Shown: positions 43,858-51,223 of the stretch, in pieces
Position numbering within the stretch: position 1 is the stretch's first letter
Layout: every line of letters begins with the position of its first letter
Assembly (NCBI RefSeq): GCF_000413935.1
Contig: NZ_KE340380.1
Coordinates: 496,001-560,000, forward strand
DNA: 64,000 nt
Direction of reading: 5' to 3'
DNA from: Acinetobacter colistiniresistens
GTDB lineage: Bacteria > Pseudomonadota > Gammaproteobacteria > Pseudomonadales > Moraxellaceae
Translations under genes and position numbers: made by a program
The notes under the pieces: generated by a model
Told to the model about the DNA's origin: nothing
The model's database searches: none
What the model saw: only the letters and a program-made list of their open reading frames with translations

Positions 43858-45023
43858 TGAAAACAAATCCACCGACATCTATTGAAAGCAGTCTCGTAAC
43901 GCGTGAAGCAACTTTGGCTGACGATCAAGCATTAAGATCACTCATTGCCGTGCCCATGACCACCAAAGGGGTACAGATCAGTTTCCAACGCGAACCCAGC
44001 TATTTTAAAGCGTCTGATATTTTGTATCGTCATAAATTACATGTGGTGATTGAAGATACCGAGAATCAGAAAAATGTCGCTTGTTATAGCAATGGTCATC
44101 GGCCATGTTATGTTGATAAAACTGTACAAAATCTACGCTATGCCAGTGACTTACGTGTCGATCAAAACTATCGAGGTAAATCATTGGTTAAAGCTTTGGG
44201 CGTGCATGTCAAACAAACCATGCATGAACCTAATTTTAGCCAAATGATTATTTTTGATGATAATCATGCCGCGAGAGCAGCCATACAAACAGGTAAAACA
44301 GGAATTCCTGATTATTATGATGAAGGGTTAATTGAAACCCTAACCTTGACGCATGTGGGGACAAAAAGAAAAATTAAGGCTTTTTTAGAGCAGAATACTC
44401 AACTTCAAACTGAGGTTGGTGAGATTCAGTCCTGTATAGCAAGACCTGAACATATCAGCGCAATGAATGGCTTTATTGCTGAAATGTCACAATATTTTAA
44501 TTTTATCCCTGCGTATAATTTTGAAGAGCTACTTGTAGAACACCACTATTTTACAGGCTTAAAACTTTCTGATTTCCAACTGTATTTTCAAAATGAAAAA
44601 TTGGTCGGAATGTTTGGATTATGGGATCAGCATAGTCTTAAACAAACCAAAATTCTGCATTACAGTTCAGCGATTGGCGTATTTCGACCTGTCTATAATT
44701 TATTGACCAAAATCACCAAGGGCATGCCATTACCTAAACTTGGGGATTCATTAAAATACCACGTGTTACATACTTTGCTTTGTCATCCAGAGCAGCTAGC
44801 CTTGCATCATTTAATGCTTGAAGATGCACAACAATGGTCTAAAAAACGGGGTGTTGGCGTGGTGAGTTTTACTTTGTCACATCAAGATCCACGCTTTCAG
44901 CTTAATCAGTTTTATAAAGGTGAGCGATTAACGGGCATGCATGGTTTTATTAGTTTTGAGGGGGATCCACGTCCCAACTTTGATAAGAACCTGATTCCAT
45001 ATCTGGAAGTTGGGCGGATTTAA
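43857..45023 (+). CDS. Tandem-GNAT N-acyltransferase-like protein
   Basis: This 388-residue protein appears to hold two GNAT-like domains. The first (about residues 13-165) has ATLADDQALRSLIAVPMTTK, then SDLRVDQNYRGKSLVKALGVHV with the R-G-K-S acetyl-CoA pyrophosphate loop. The second (about 200-385) has ARPEHISAMNGFIAEMSQYF and QLYFQNEKLVGMFGLWDQ, and lacks a clear second pyrophosphate loop. Its start overlaps the TolC stop by one base. A hairpin terminator closes the operon. It is likely to acylate or condense the metabolite handled by the GH3 enzyme; the donor and acceptor are not deducible. Confidence 0.75.
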   Translation: MKTNPPTSIESSLVTREATLADDQALRSLIAVPMTTKGVQISFQREPSYFKASDILYRHKLHVVIEDTENQKNVACYSNGHRPCYVDKTVQNLRYASDLRVDQNYRGKSLVKALGVHVKQTMHEPNFSQMIIFDDNHAARAAIQTGKTGIPDYYDEGLIETLTLTHVGTKRKIKAFLEQNTQLQTEVGEIQSCIARPEHISAMNGFIAEMSQYFNFIPAYNFEELLVEHHYFTGLKLSDFQLYFQNEKLVGMFGLWDQHSLKQTKILHYSSAIGVFRPVYNLLTKITKGMPLPKLGDSLKYHVLHTLLCHPEQLALHHLMLEDAQQWSKKRGVGVVSFTLSHQDPRFQLNQFYKGERLTGMHGFISFEGDPRPNFDKNLIPYLEVGRI

Positions 45024-45037
45024 TATTGATTTAAGTA

Positions 45038-45074
45038 TAAAAAAAATCTTCAAAGTTTTGAGGATTTTTTTTAT
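45038..45074. terminator. Bidirectional terminator at the end of the exporter cluster
   Basis: An A-run plus ATCTTCAAA pairs with TTTGAGGAT plus a T-run, with one G-U pair, around 45041-45070. It separates the convergent GNAT and SRPBCC genes and can work both ways. Confidence 0.7.
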
Positions 45075-45090
45075 ACCTGACAAATAAATC

Positions 45091-45561
45091 TTAAGCTTTC
45101 AAGCTATTTGCATATTCAACCAGTTGATCAATCACGGTACCCCAACCTTCAAAGAAGCCCATGTCTTCGTGTTGTTGGCGAGTTTCAGCAGTACGGTGTC
45201 TGGCAATTGCGGTATATTGGGTTGTGCCATTGCCTGCATCTTCAAGCAACAGAATTGCGGTCATGAATGGATTTTCAGCTGGTTTCCAATCTTCAGTATA
45301 GGTATCGGTAAAGACCAGTTTTTCACCCTCGATCACTTCTAGATAAACACCTTCATTTTTGATTTCATGACCATCGACATCAAAAGTGGTGTTGAATTTT
45401 CCACCCACTTTTAAATCAATCTCACAAGATTTGATTGAATGTGGGCGAGGGATAAAAAAGTGTTTAATATGCTCAGGGGTTGTCCAGCATTCCCAGACCA
45501 ATTCACGAGGAACATCGATCACTCTTTCGAGTTTTAGATCAGTTTTTGGATCCAGTTTCAT
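45091..45561 (-). CDS. SRPBCC/AHSA1-domain protein
   Basis: This 156-residue protein of the activator-of-Hsp90-homologue (AHSA1, CalC-like) family has a helix-grip fold that binds hydrophobic ligands. It contains LERVIDVPRELVWECWTTPEHIKHFFIPRP, EVIEGEKLVFTDTYTEDWKPAEN and the C-terminal DMGFFEGWGTVIDQLVEYANSL, a strongly conserved tail. The start codon overlaps the end of the upstream ArsR gene by about 20 bases. ArsR-AHSA1 pairs are widespread; the regulator represses the pair and the AHSA1 protein is thought to bind or process an unknown small molecule. Confidence 0.88.
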   Translation of the reverse strand: MKLDPKTDLKLERVIDVPRELVWECWTTPEHIKHFFIPRPHSIKSCEIDLKVGGKFNTTFDVDGHEIKNEGVYLEVIEGEKLVFTDTYTEDWKPAENPFMTAILLLEDAGNGTTQYTAIARHRTAETRQQHEDMGFFEGWGTVIDQLVEYANSLKA

Positions 45562-45898
45562 TTTCTCTTTTCCTTTTTAGTTCTAATGCGTAGTGGTCAA
45601 ATTGATTGAGTCTCTGTTCCCAGATTGCTCTTTGCTCACTTAACCAATGCTGGATGGGAGTAAAAGCTTCTGGTGCCAAAGCACAGGTTCTTACTCGTCC
45701 ATTTTTTTCAGAATGAATGAGTCCAGCTTCCTCTAATTTATTTAAATGTTTTAAAAAAGAAGGAAGTGCCATATCGTGTTGTTCAGCCAGCTCTGTAATT
45801 GATGCCTGTCCAGCGGATAGTCGTGTTAAGATTTCTCTACGGGTCGGATCGCTGAGCGCACTGAATAACAAATCGAGTTTAGAATCATACTTAGCCAT
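45539..45898 (-). CDS. ArsR-family winged-helix repressor
   Basis: This 119-residue repressor has DPTRREILTRLSAGQASITELAEQHDM, then ALPSFLKHLNKLEEAGLIHSEKNGRVR, the classic ArsR helix-turn-helix and wing. No metal-binding cysteine motif is present, so it belongs to the non-metal ArsR group usually paired with AHSA1 proteins. Its own start codon lies in a perfect inverted repeat, and a second repeat follows upstream, indicating autoregulation. It overlaps the downstream SRPBCC gene and forms an operon with it. Confidence 0.9.
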   Translation of the reverse strand: MAKYDSKLDLLFSALSDPTRREILTRLSAGQASITELAEQHDMALPSFLKHLNKLEEAGLIHSEKNGRVRTCALAPEAFTPIQHWLSEQRAIWEQRLNQFDHYALELKRKRENETGSKN

Positions 45899-45910
45899 AA
45901 AGCTAAGTAT
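45888..45910. promoter_or_regulatory. ArsR operator 1, overlapping the arsR start codon
   Basis: TACTTAGC (45888-45895) and GCTAAGTA (45903-45910) are perfect 8-bp arms with 7 bases between. The site covers the start codon of the ArsR gene on the minus strand. Confidence 0.65.
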
Positions 45911-45940
45911 TGTGCATTTACTGATCTGAAGTCAATAGAA

Positions 45941-45962
45941 ACTTAGCTAGAAGGCTAAGTTT
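45941..45962. promoter_or_regulatory. ArsR operator 2
   Basis: AACTTAGC-TAGAAG-GCTAAGTT has perfect 8-bp arms and 6 bases between. It is the same half-site (ACTTAGC) as operator 1, 30 bases further upstream, probably over the promoter. Confidence 0.7.
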
Positions 45963-45990
45963 TTTAAAGATGATCGATATCACTTTGTTT

Positions 45991-46884
45991 TTAGGGTTTA
46001 TTAACTAACAAGATACCGATGAAACTGAGTGCTGCTCCCAGAGCCATTGACCATGTGATCGGCTCATTAAGAATAAAAAAGGCCAGTAATACCGCAAAAA
46101 TTGGAACCAGATTGGTAAAAACAATGGTTTTAGATGCTCCAATACTCTGAATGGCTTGCACATACCAGATGAATGCCAATACTGTCCCAAAAGCACCTAA
46201 ATAGAGAATGGATAGCCAACTACTGAGAGAAATTGTAGTTATGGAAAACTGTATGGATTGGGACATCAGGCTAATGAAGAGAAAAAGTGTGCCCCAAAGC
46301 ACGGAGTAGGTGGTCATGGTCAAGGCTGGCACATTGGTCTGCTTAAAACAAACGGTATAAATAACCCAGCTACATACCGCTCCGCACATAAGCAGTTCGC
46401 CAGTACCAACAGCTTGATTGAAAGCGGCTAAAAAATGACCTTTGGTCACAACGATTAAGGTGCCCAGCAATGCAATACACATACCTAGGTAATTTATGTT
46501 TTTGAGCTTCTCATGAAAGAAAATACGCATGACCAAAACGGTTAAAATAGGCGATAAACTCACAAATAAGGCTGTTCGTCCTGCTTCAATTCTAGATAAA
46601 GCGGCAAAGAAAAATAAGTTATAAGCGAATACTCCTGTAAGCCCCATTAGGATGGCATAGAGATGTTGTTGCCCAGAAAGATTTGGAAACCCTCCAGAAC
46701 TTTTAAACAAGAGGATAATAAGTAAGAGAGCTGCAAGTGCAAAACGCAAGAATGCAGACAATGTTGGAGAAATCTCTGAGGCGAGGATACGCCCTGCAAT
46801 GAAGGTGCCACCCCACATTAGAGCAACAGCGATCAATTTAAAGTAAACCGTAGAACTCGATAGAGAAATGGCTAAATGACGCAT
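45991..46884 (-). CDS. EamA/DMT-family transporter
   Basis: This 297-residue inner-membrane protein has 10 predicted helices in two EamA repeats. The first repeat begins KLIAVALMWGGTFIAGRIL, with the conserved FLRFALAALLLIILL, and ends LLGTLIVVTKG. The second has VCSWVIYTVCFKQ and ends LGAALSFIGILLVNKP. Members export amino acids, amines or other metabolites. I used the ATG at 46884; a TTG at 46899 is in frame. It is divergent from a LysR regulator 90 bases away, which probably controls it. The substrate is unknown. Confidence 0.87.
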   Translation of the reverse strand: MRHLAISLSSSTVYFKLIAVALMWGGTFIAGRILASEISPTLSAFLRFALAALLLIILLFKSSGGFPNLSGQQHLYAILMGLTGVFAYNLFFFAALSRIEAGRTALFVSLSPILTVLVMRIFFHEKLKNINYLGMCIALLGTLIVVTKGHFLAAFNQAVGTGELLMCGAVCSWVIYTVCFKQTNVPALTMTTYSVLWGTLFLFISLMSQSIQFSITTISLSSWLSILYLGAFGTVLAFIWYVQAIQSIGASKTIVFTNLVPIFAVLLAFFILNEPITWSMALGAALSFIGILLVNKP

Positions 46885-46945
46885 GAATTTTTCAATCAAT
46901 ACAGAATTGAATCAAATCGTAAAATTAATTTAGTTTTATAGTAAA

Positions 46946-46961
46946 ATGAGCTTTTGCTCAT
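46946..46961. promoter_or_regulatory. Small palindrome in the EamA/LysR divergent region
   Basis: ATGAGC-TTTT-GCTCAT has perfect 6-bp arms, 12 bases before the LysR start. It could be part of the LysR binding region or a leader hairpin. Evidence is position only. Confidence 0.3.
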
Positions 46962-46973
46962 GAATGATGGATC

Positions 46974-47846
46974 ATGACCCTGACTCAATTAGAAATATTC
47001 TCGAAACTGGCAGAATTCAAAAATTTTACCCTTAGCGCCCAGCAACTCAATATTTCGCAGTCAGCAATTTCACATGCACTCAAAGCATTGGAAAAAAAGT
47101 GGGATACTCAACTATTCTATCGAAATAACAATGAAGTTGAGCTGACAGCCGCAGGACAACGCTTGCTACCTTATGTGAATGAAATCTTGAATGTTTCTCA
47201 TATTATTCATCAAGAGGTGATGGATCTTAAAGGTCTAAAAACAGGTACTTTGAGGATTGGGTCCTTTGGTGCATCATCTTCCAATGTGCTGATTCCACTG
47301 ATTCTGAAAGCATTTCGCCAAAAATATCCTGAGGTCGAAGTACTGATTATGGAAGGTACAGATCAGGAGGTCATGCAATGGATTGAGGAACGAAAAGTGG
47401 ATCTTGGTTTCGTGGTTTTACCTGAAGAACACCTAGATACCTATCCTCTTTTAGAAGACATTTTTGTAGCTTTAATTCCTGCTCAGCTAACGCTAGCTCA
47501 GCAAAGTTCAGTACGGTTGGAGGATTTGGTTGAGCATCCATTTTTGATGACTCAGGCGGGAAGTCAAAATCATGTCATGGAACTATTTAAGGCGGCACAA
47601 CTGACACCACAGATTAAATATAACTTGTCGCAAATTTTGTCGATTTTGAATATGGTCAATGAAAATGCAGGCGTTTCCATTGTTGCCGACATGGCGCTAG
47701 ACCAGAATATTCTTCAACTGTATCCAAATGTGGTAAAACGTCCACTCATGCCGAATATCAAAAGATCGATCGCTTTGGCTGTCAAAAACCATAAGCAAAT
47801 AACCCCGATTGCACAAGCATTCATTGAAATGGCAAAACAGCTTTGA
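46974..47846 (+). CDS. LysR-family transcriptional regulator
   Basis: This 290-residue LysR regulator has the N-terminal helix-turn-helix TLSAQQLNISQSAISHALKALEKKWDTQLFYRNNNEVELTAAGQ (shown here in concept: residues 18-62) with typical spacing, followed by the effector domain (LRIGSFGASSSNVLIPLILK, WIEERKVDLGFVVLPEE). It is divergent from the EamA transporter gene, the normal arrangement for a regulator and its exporter. Its effector is unknown; CysB- or CynR-like small anions are a possibility in this branch, but there is no direct support. Confidence 0.9.
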   Translation: MTLTQLEIFSKLAEFKNFTLSAQQLNISQSAISHALKALEKKWDTQLFYRNNNEVELTAAGQRLLPYVNEILNVSHIIHQEVMDLKGLKTGTLRIGSFGASSSNVLIPLILKAFRQKYPEVEVLIMEGTDQEVMQWIEERKVDLGFVVLPEEHLDTYPLLEDIFVALIPAQLTLAQQSSVRLEDLVEHPFLMTQAGSQNHVMELFKAAQLTPQIKYNLSQILSILNMVNENAGVSIVADMALDQNILQLYPNVVKRPLMPNIKRSIALAVKNHKQITPIAQAFIEMAKQL

Positions 47847-47964
47847 ACATGGTTACAGTCAGGTTTTTCAGACATTCATCTTCTTAATTGCTCATAAAAA
47901 AGCTAGAAAAACAGACAAAAGTTATCAATTGCCTAAAATACTTCTATAATAGCGTCCATCATTA

Positions 47965-48004
47965 CTAAGGTCAGTGTTTAGATACCGTGACGAGATGACC
48001 TTAG
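47965..48004 (+). ncRNA. Candidate structured leader upstream of the YcaO gene
   Basis: CTAAGGTCA (47965-47973) pairs perfectly with TGACCTTAG (47996-48004) around a 22-base loop containing ATACCGTGACGAGA. It lies 100 bases upstream of the ycaO start, within the probable 5' leader. It may be a regulatory RNA element or a protein-binding palindrome. I do not recognise a known riboswitch. Confidence 0.3.
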
Positions 48005-48064
48005 CCACACTTTTCTAAGTCTATTGCTTATCCACGATTCGGCTTATAGTTCAATATTTTCAAT

Positions 48065-48087
48065 CTTATGTGCTTGCAACACATAAG
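48065..48087 (+). promoter_or_regulatory. Leader hairpin just before ycaO
   Basis: CTTATGTG-N7-CACATAAG is a perfect 8-bp stem, 18 bases upstream of the ATG. It could affect translation initiation or mRNA stability. Confidence 0.35.
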
Positions 48088-48104
48088 AATATTTAGGTGC
48101 ACGC

Positions 48105-50309
48105 ATGGAAATCAAGGTTAATTATCTCGACAATCTTCGACAAGAAGCGAAGTTTGATGACTTTACGGTAATCGCCGATCAGCCGATTCGCTATAAAGGC
48201 GATGGTTCTGCACCCGGCCCATTTGATTATTTCCTTGCTTCATCTGCGTTATGTGCAGCTTACTTCGTTAAAGTCTATTGTGCTGCGCGTGATATTCCAA
48301 CCGACAACATTCGTTTATCGCAGAACAATATTGTTGATCCTGAAAATCGCTACAAACAGATTTTTAAAATTCAGGTTGAATTACCTGCTGACATTTCTGA
48401 AAAAGACCGCCAAGGGATTTTACGTTCGATTGATCGCTGTACTGTAAAGAAGGTGATTCAAACCGGTCCTGAATTCGTCATTGAAGAAGTTGAAAGTATT
48501 GATGCGGATGCTCAGGCCTTGTTAATGCCAAGTCTGACTTCGGAAAACAACACTTATATTCTAGGTAAAGATCTACCGCTAGAACAAACCATTGCCAATA
48601 TGTCCGAGATTTTGGCCGGTTTAGGCATGAAGATTGAAATTGCATCTTGGCGCAATATCGTACCGAATGTATGGTCATTACATATCCGTGATGCGCAATC
48701 GCCAATGTGTTTTACCAACGGTAAAGGGTCAACCAAAGAAAGTGCTTTAGCCTCGGCTTTGGGCGAATTTATTGAACGTTTAAACTGTAATTTCTTCTAT
48801 AACGACCAATTCTGGGGTGAGGACATTGCCAATGCTGAGTTTGTGCATTATCCAGATGAGAAATGGTTTAAACCGGGTCCAAATGGCGAATTACCCAAAG
48901 AAATTCTCGATGAATATTGTCTAGAAGTGTATAACCCTGATGATGAATTACTGGGTACACATTTATACGATACTAACTCAGGTAATACGGAACGTGGTAT
49001 TTGTTCATTACCCTTTGTACGCCAATCAGATGATGAAATCGTCTATTTCCCATCGAATCTGATTGAAAACCTCTATCTCAGTAACGGGATGAGTGCAGGC
49101 AATACCTTGGCTGAAGCTCAGGTTCAATGTTTATCTGAAATCTTTGAACGTGCGGTTAAGCGTGAAATTTTAGAAGGTGAAATTGCATTACCAGACGTAC
49201 CACAAGAGGTACTGGCAAAATACCCAAGTATTGTGGCAGGTATCCAAGGGTTAGAGGAACAAGGTTTCCCTGTGCTGGTTAAAGACGCGTCATTAGGTGG
49301 TCAATTCCCTGTGATGTGTGTGACCTTAATGAACCCACGTACAGGCGGCGTATTTGCCTCATTTGGCGCACATCCAAGTCTTGAAGTCGCTTTAGAACGT
49401 AGTTTGACTGAACTACTGCAAGGTCGTAGTTTTGAAGGTTTAAATGATTTGCCGCAACCGACCTTCCAAAGCAATGCGGTGACCGAACCAAACAACTTTG
49501 TGGAACACTTTATCGATTCAAGTGGTTTAGTGTCTTGGCGTTTCTTTAGTGCCAAATCGGATTATGACTTTGTTGAATGGGACTTCACCAATGAAGGTGA
49601 AAACTCAAATGCTGAAGAAGCAGCGGAGTTATTTGGTATTTTGGAAGAGATGGGCAAAGAAGTTTACATGGCCGTGTATGAGCATTTAGGTGCAACTGCC
49701 TGCCGTATTCTTGTTCCAGATTATTCTGAAATTTATCTGGTTGAAGACTTGATTTGGGACAATACCAATAAAGCCTTGCTGTTCCGTGAAGATATTCTCA
49801 ATCTGCATCGTTTAGATGAAGCGCAACTGGAAGCATTGGTCGAGCGTTTGGAAGAATGCGAACTGGATGATTATACTGAAATCACCACCTTAATCGGTAT
49901 TGAGTTTGATGATAATACCGTTTGGGGGCAGTTAACCTTGCTTGAGTTAAAACTGCTGATTTATGTGGCATTGCAGCAGTTTGAAGAAGCCAAGGAATTA
50001 GTAGAAACCTTCTTGCAATACAACACCAATACAGTTGAGCGTGGCTTGTTCTATCAATGCATGAATGTGGTATTGGAAGTTATGCTTGATGATGAAATGG
50101 AACTGGAAGATTACCAGTTTAATTTCCGTCGTATGTTCGGTAATGAACGTATGGATGCGGTGGTGGGTTCAGTTGAGGGGGCCGTTCGTTTTTATGGCTT
50201 AACCCCAACCAGTATGAAACTGGAGGGATTGGATCGTCATTTACGTCTGATCGATAGCTATAAAAAGCTACATCAAGCACGTGCCAAAGCTGTCGGTTTA
50301 GCTGTTTAA
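48105..50309 (+). CDS. ycaO: OsmC-YcaO fusion protein
   Basis: This 734-residue protein joins two domains. Residues 1-135 are OsmC-like (IRYKGDGSAPGPFDYFLASSALCAAYFVKVYCAARDI in that order, with the conserved cysteine of SSALCAAY). From about 145 comes the YcaO domain with the ATP-binding pattern GKGSTKESALASALGEFIERLNC, the NGMSAGNTLAEAQVQCLSEIFER segment, and a C-terminal helical repeat region. YcaO domains activate amide oxygens with ATP; E. coli YcaO is linked to RimO-dependent methylthiolation of ribosomal protein S12. The OsmC fusion is common in Acinetobacter relatives and may deliver sulfur. Partner RiPP genes are absent here. Confidence 0.9.
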   Translation: MEIKVNYLDNLRQEAKFDDFTVIADQPIRYKGDGSAPGPFDYFLASSALCAAYFVKVYCAARDIPTDNIRLSQNNIVDPENRYKQIFKIQVELPADISEKDRQGILRSIDRCTVKKVIQTGPEFVIEEVESIDADAQALLMPSLTSENNTYILGKDLPLEQTIANMSEILAGLGMKIEIASWRNIVPNVWSLHIRDAQSPMCFTNGKGSTKESALASALGEFIERLNCNFFYNDQFWGEDIANAEFVHYPDEKWFKPGPNGELPKEILDEYCLEVYNPDDELLGTHLYDTNSGNTERGICSLPFVRQSDDEIVYFPSNLIENLYLSNGMSAGNTLAEAQVQCLSEIFERAVKREILEGEIALPDVPQEVLAKYPSIVAGIQGLEEQGFPVLVKDASLGGQFPVMCVTLMNPRTGGVFASFGAHPSLEVALERSLTELLQGRSFEGLNDLPQPTFQSNAVTEPNNFVEHFIDSSGLVSWRFFSAKSDYDFVEWDFTNEGENSNAEEAAELFGILEEMGKEVYMAVYEHLGATACRILVPDYSEIYLVEDLIWDNTNKALLFREDILNLHRLDEAQLEALVERLEECELDDYTEITTLIGIEFDDNTVWGQLTLLELKLLIYVALQQFEEAKELVETFLQYNTNTVERGLFYQCMNVVLEVMLDDEMELEDYQFNFRRMFGNERMDAVVGSVEGAVRFYGLTPTSMKLEGLDRHLRLIDSYKKLHQARAKAVGLAV

Positions 50310-50331
50310 AACTGGGTTAAAACACGTTGAG

Positions 50332-50359
50332 AAAGTGCATGTTGATCATGCACTTTTTT
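50332..50359 (+). terminator. Terminator after ycaO
   Basis: AAAGTGCATG (50332-50341) pairs with CATGCACTTT (50347-50356), followed by more T residues. Confidence 0.85.
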
Positions 50360-50405
50360 ATTGACTGCAGACTCAATTTTTTTATACACGTGCCACTTTA
50401 AACAC

Positions 50406-50436
50406 TTGACCTTGCCATAATGGCAAGGTTTATAGT
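50406..50436 (+). promoter_or_regulatory. CueR-type copper promoter of the copZ-like gene
   Basis: TTGACC (-35) and TATAGT (-10) are separated by 19 bases, the long spacing of MerR-family promoters. Between them lies the palindrome ACCTTGCC-ATAAT-GGCAAGGT (50409-50429), matching the CueR consensus. Copper-bound CueR, encoded at 51212, should activate it. Confidence 0.88.
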
Positions 50437-50472
50437 GTACTCATCTTCTTAAAAACTGAATGGAGTTTTGCG

Positions 50473-50661
50473 ATGGAATTTCATGTTGAAAATATGACTT
50501 GTGGTGGTTGTGCACGTGGCGTAACACGCGCTATTCAGGCCGTAGATGCAAATGCAAAAGTGATTGCTGATCCACCGAACCGTAGTGTGAAAGTCGAAAC
50601 CACGGCAACGCAGCAGCAAGTTGCTGATGCATTATCAGAAGCGGGTTTCCCACCACGTTAA
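50473..50661 (+). CDS. copZ: Copper chaperone, heavy-metal-associated domain (CopZ-like)
   Basis: This 62-residue single-domain protein has the copper motif MTCGGCARGV (MxCxxC) near its N-terminus and the usual beta-alpha-beta pattern ending VADALSEAGFPPR. It would carry Cu(I) to the CopA ATPase encoded on the opposite strand nearby. A CueR-type promoter with 19-bp spacing lies directly upstream and GGAGTTTTGCG precedes the ATG. It is transcribed convergently with cueR-copA, and a strong terminator separates them. Confidence 0.92.
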   Translation: MEFHVENMTCGGCARGVTRAIQAVDANAKVIADPPNRSVKVETTATQQQVADALSEAGFPPR

Positions 50662-50673
50662 GCATATAGTGTT

Positions 50674-50704
50674 AAAAAAGCGGCGATCAGCCGCTTTTTT
50701 TATT
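50674..50704. terminator. Bidirectional terminator between copZ-like gene and cueR
   Basis: AAAAAAGCGGC (50674-50684) pairs perfectly with GCCGCTTTTTT (50690-50700) around GATCA. Confidence 0.9.
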
Positions 50705-50753
50705 TGGAAATATTTCAAAAGCAAAGGCTATATTTCTATAGCCTTTGCTGATT

Positions 50754-51212
50754 CTATTTTTTCCCTGCCAAGGGTGAAATTGAAAGCAGATCATTGTGAG
50801 AGTGAATGTCTCTGCTTTCATTCAAAGGCTCTTTAAGCCCTTCAAGAATTGGACAATCAGGTCGATGGTCACCAGCACAACAATCCACTAAAGTTTGCAA
50901 TGTTTGCACCATTTGCTGTAAATCTTGGATACGCTGTTCCAGTTTTTGGATATGTGATTGAGCCAAATGTTTTACATCAGCACTATGGCGATTGTTGTTA
51001 CTCCATAAGTCGAGCAAATCGGTAATTTCTGTGACCGAAAAGCCCAGTTCACGGCTACGTTTAATAAACTTCAAGCGCTCCACATCATTATCAGAATAAG
51101 AGCGGTAGCCTGCATCGCTACGTCCCGCTGCTGGAATTAAACCAATCTGTTCATAATAGCGGATCATTTTGCTGGTTACGCCTGAAGCTTGAGAGACTTT
51201 ACCAATATTCAT
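50754..51212 (-). CDS. cueR: Copper-responsive MerR regulator CueR
   Basis: This 152-residue MerR-family activator has the helix-turn-helix IGKVSQASGVTSKMIRYYEQIGLI, then RSDAGYRSYSDNDVERLKFI and a dimerisation helix. The Cu(I)-binding loop CCAGDHRPDCPIL matches the Cys112-x7-Cys120 site of E. coli CueR. GGAGG is 5 bases before the chosen ATG; two further in-frame ATGs lie just upstream. It starts 12 bases after the copA stop, in the same direction, so copA-cueR is an operon under CueR's own control. The C-terminal tail after the metal loop is about 25 residues longer than in E. coli. Confidence 0.93.
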   Translation of the reverse strand: MNIGKVSQASGVTSKMIRYYEQIGLIPAAGRSDAGYRSYSDNDVERLKFIKRSRELGFSVTEITDLLDLWSNNNRHSADVKHLAQSHIQKLEQRIQDLQQMVQTLQTLVDCCAGDHRPDCPILEGLKEPLNESRDIHSHNDLLSISPLAGKK

Positions 51213-51223
51213 CATATCCTCCA

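Noticed and set aside
47941..48010. Possible tRNA or known riboswitch in the YcaO leader
   Set aside because: No cloverleaf, no T-loop GTTCRA and no known aptamer core; only a long-loop hairpin is present.
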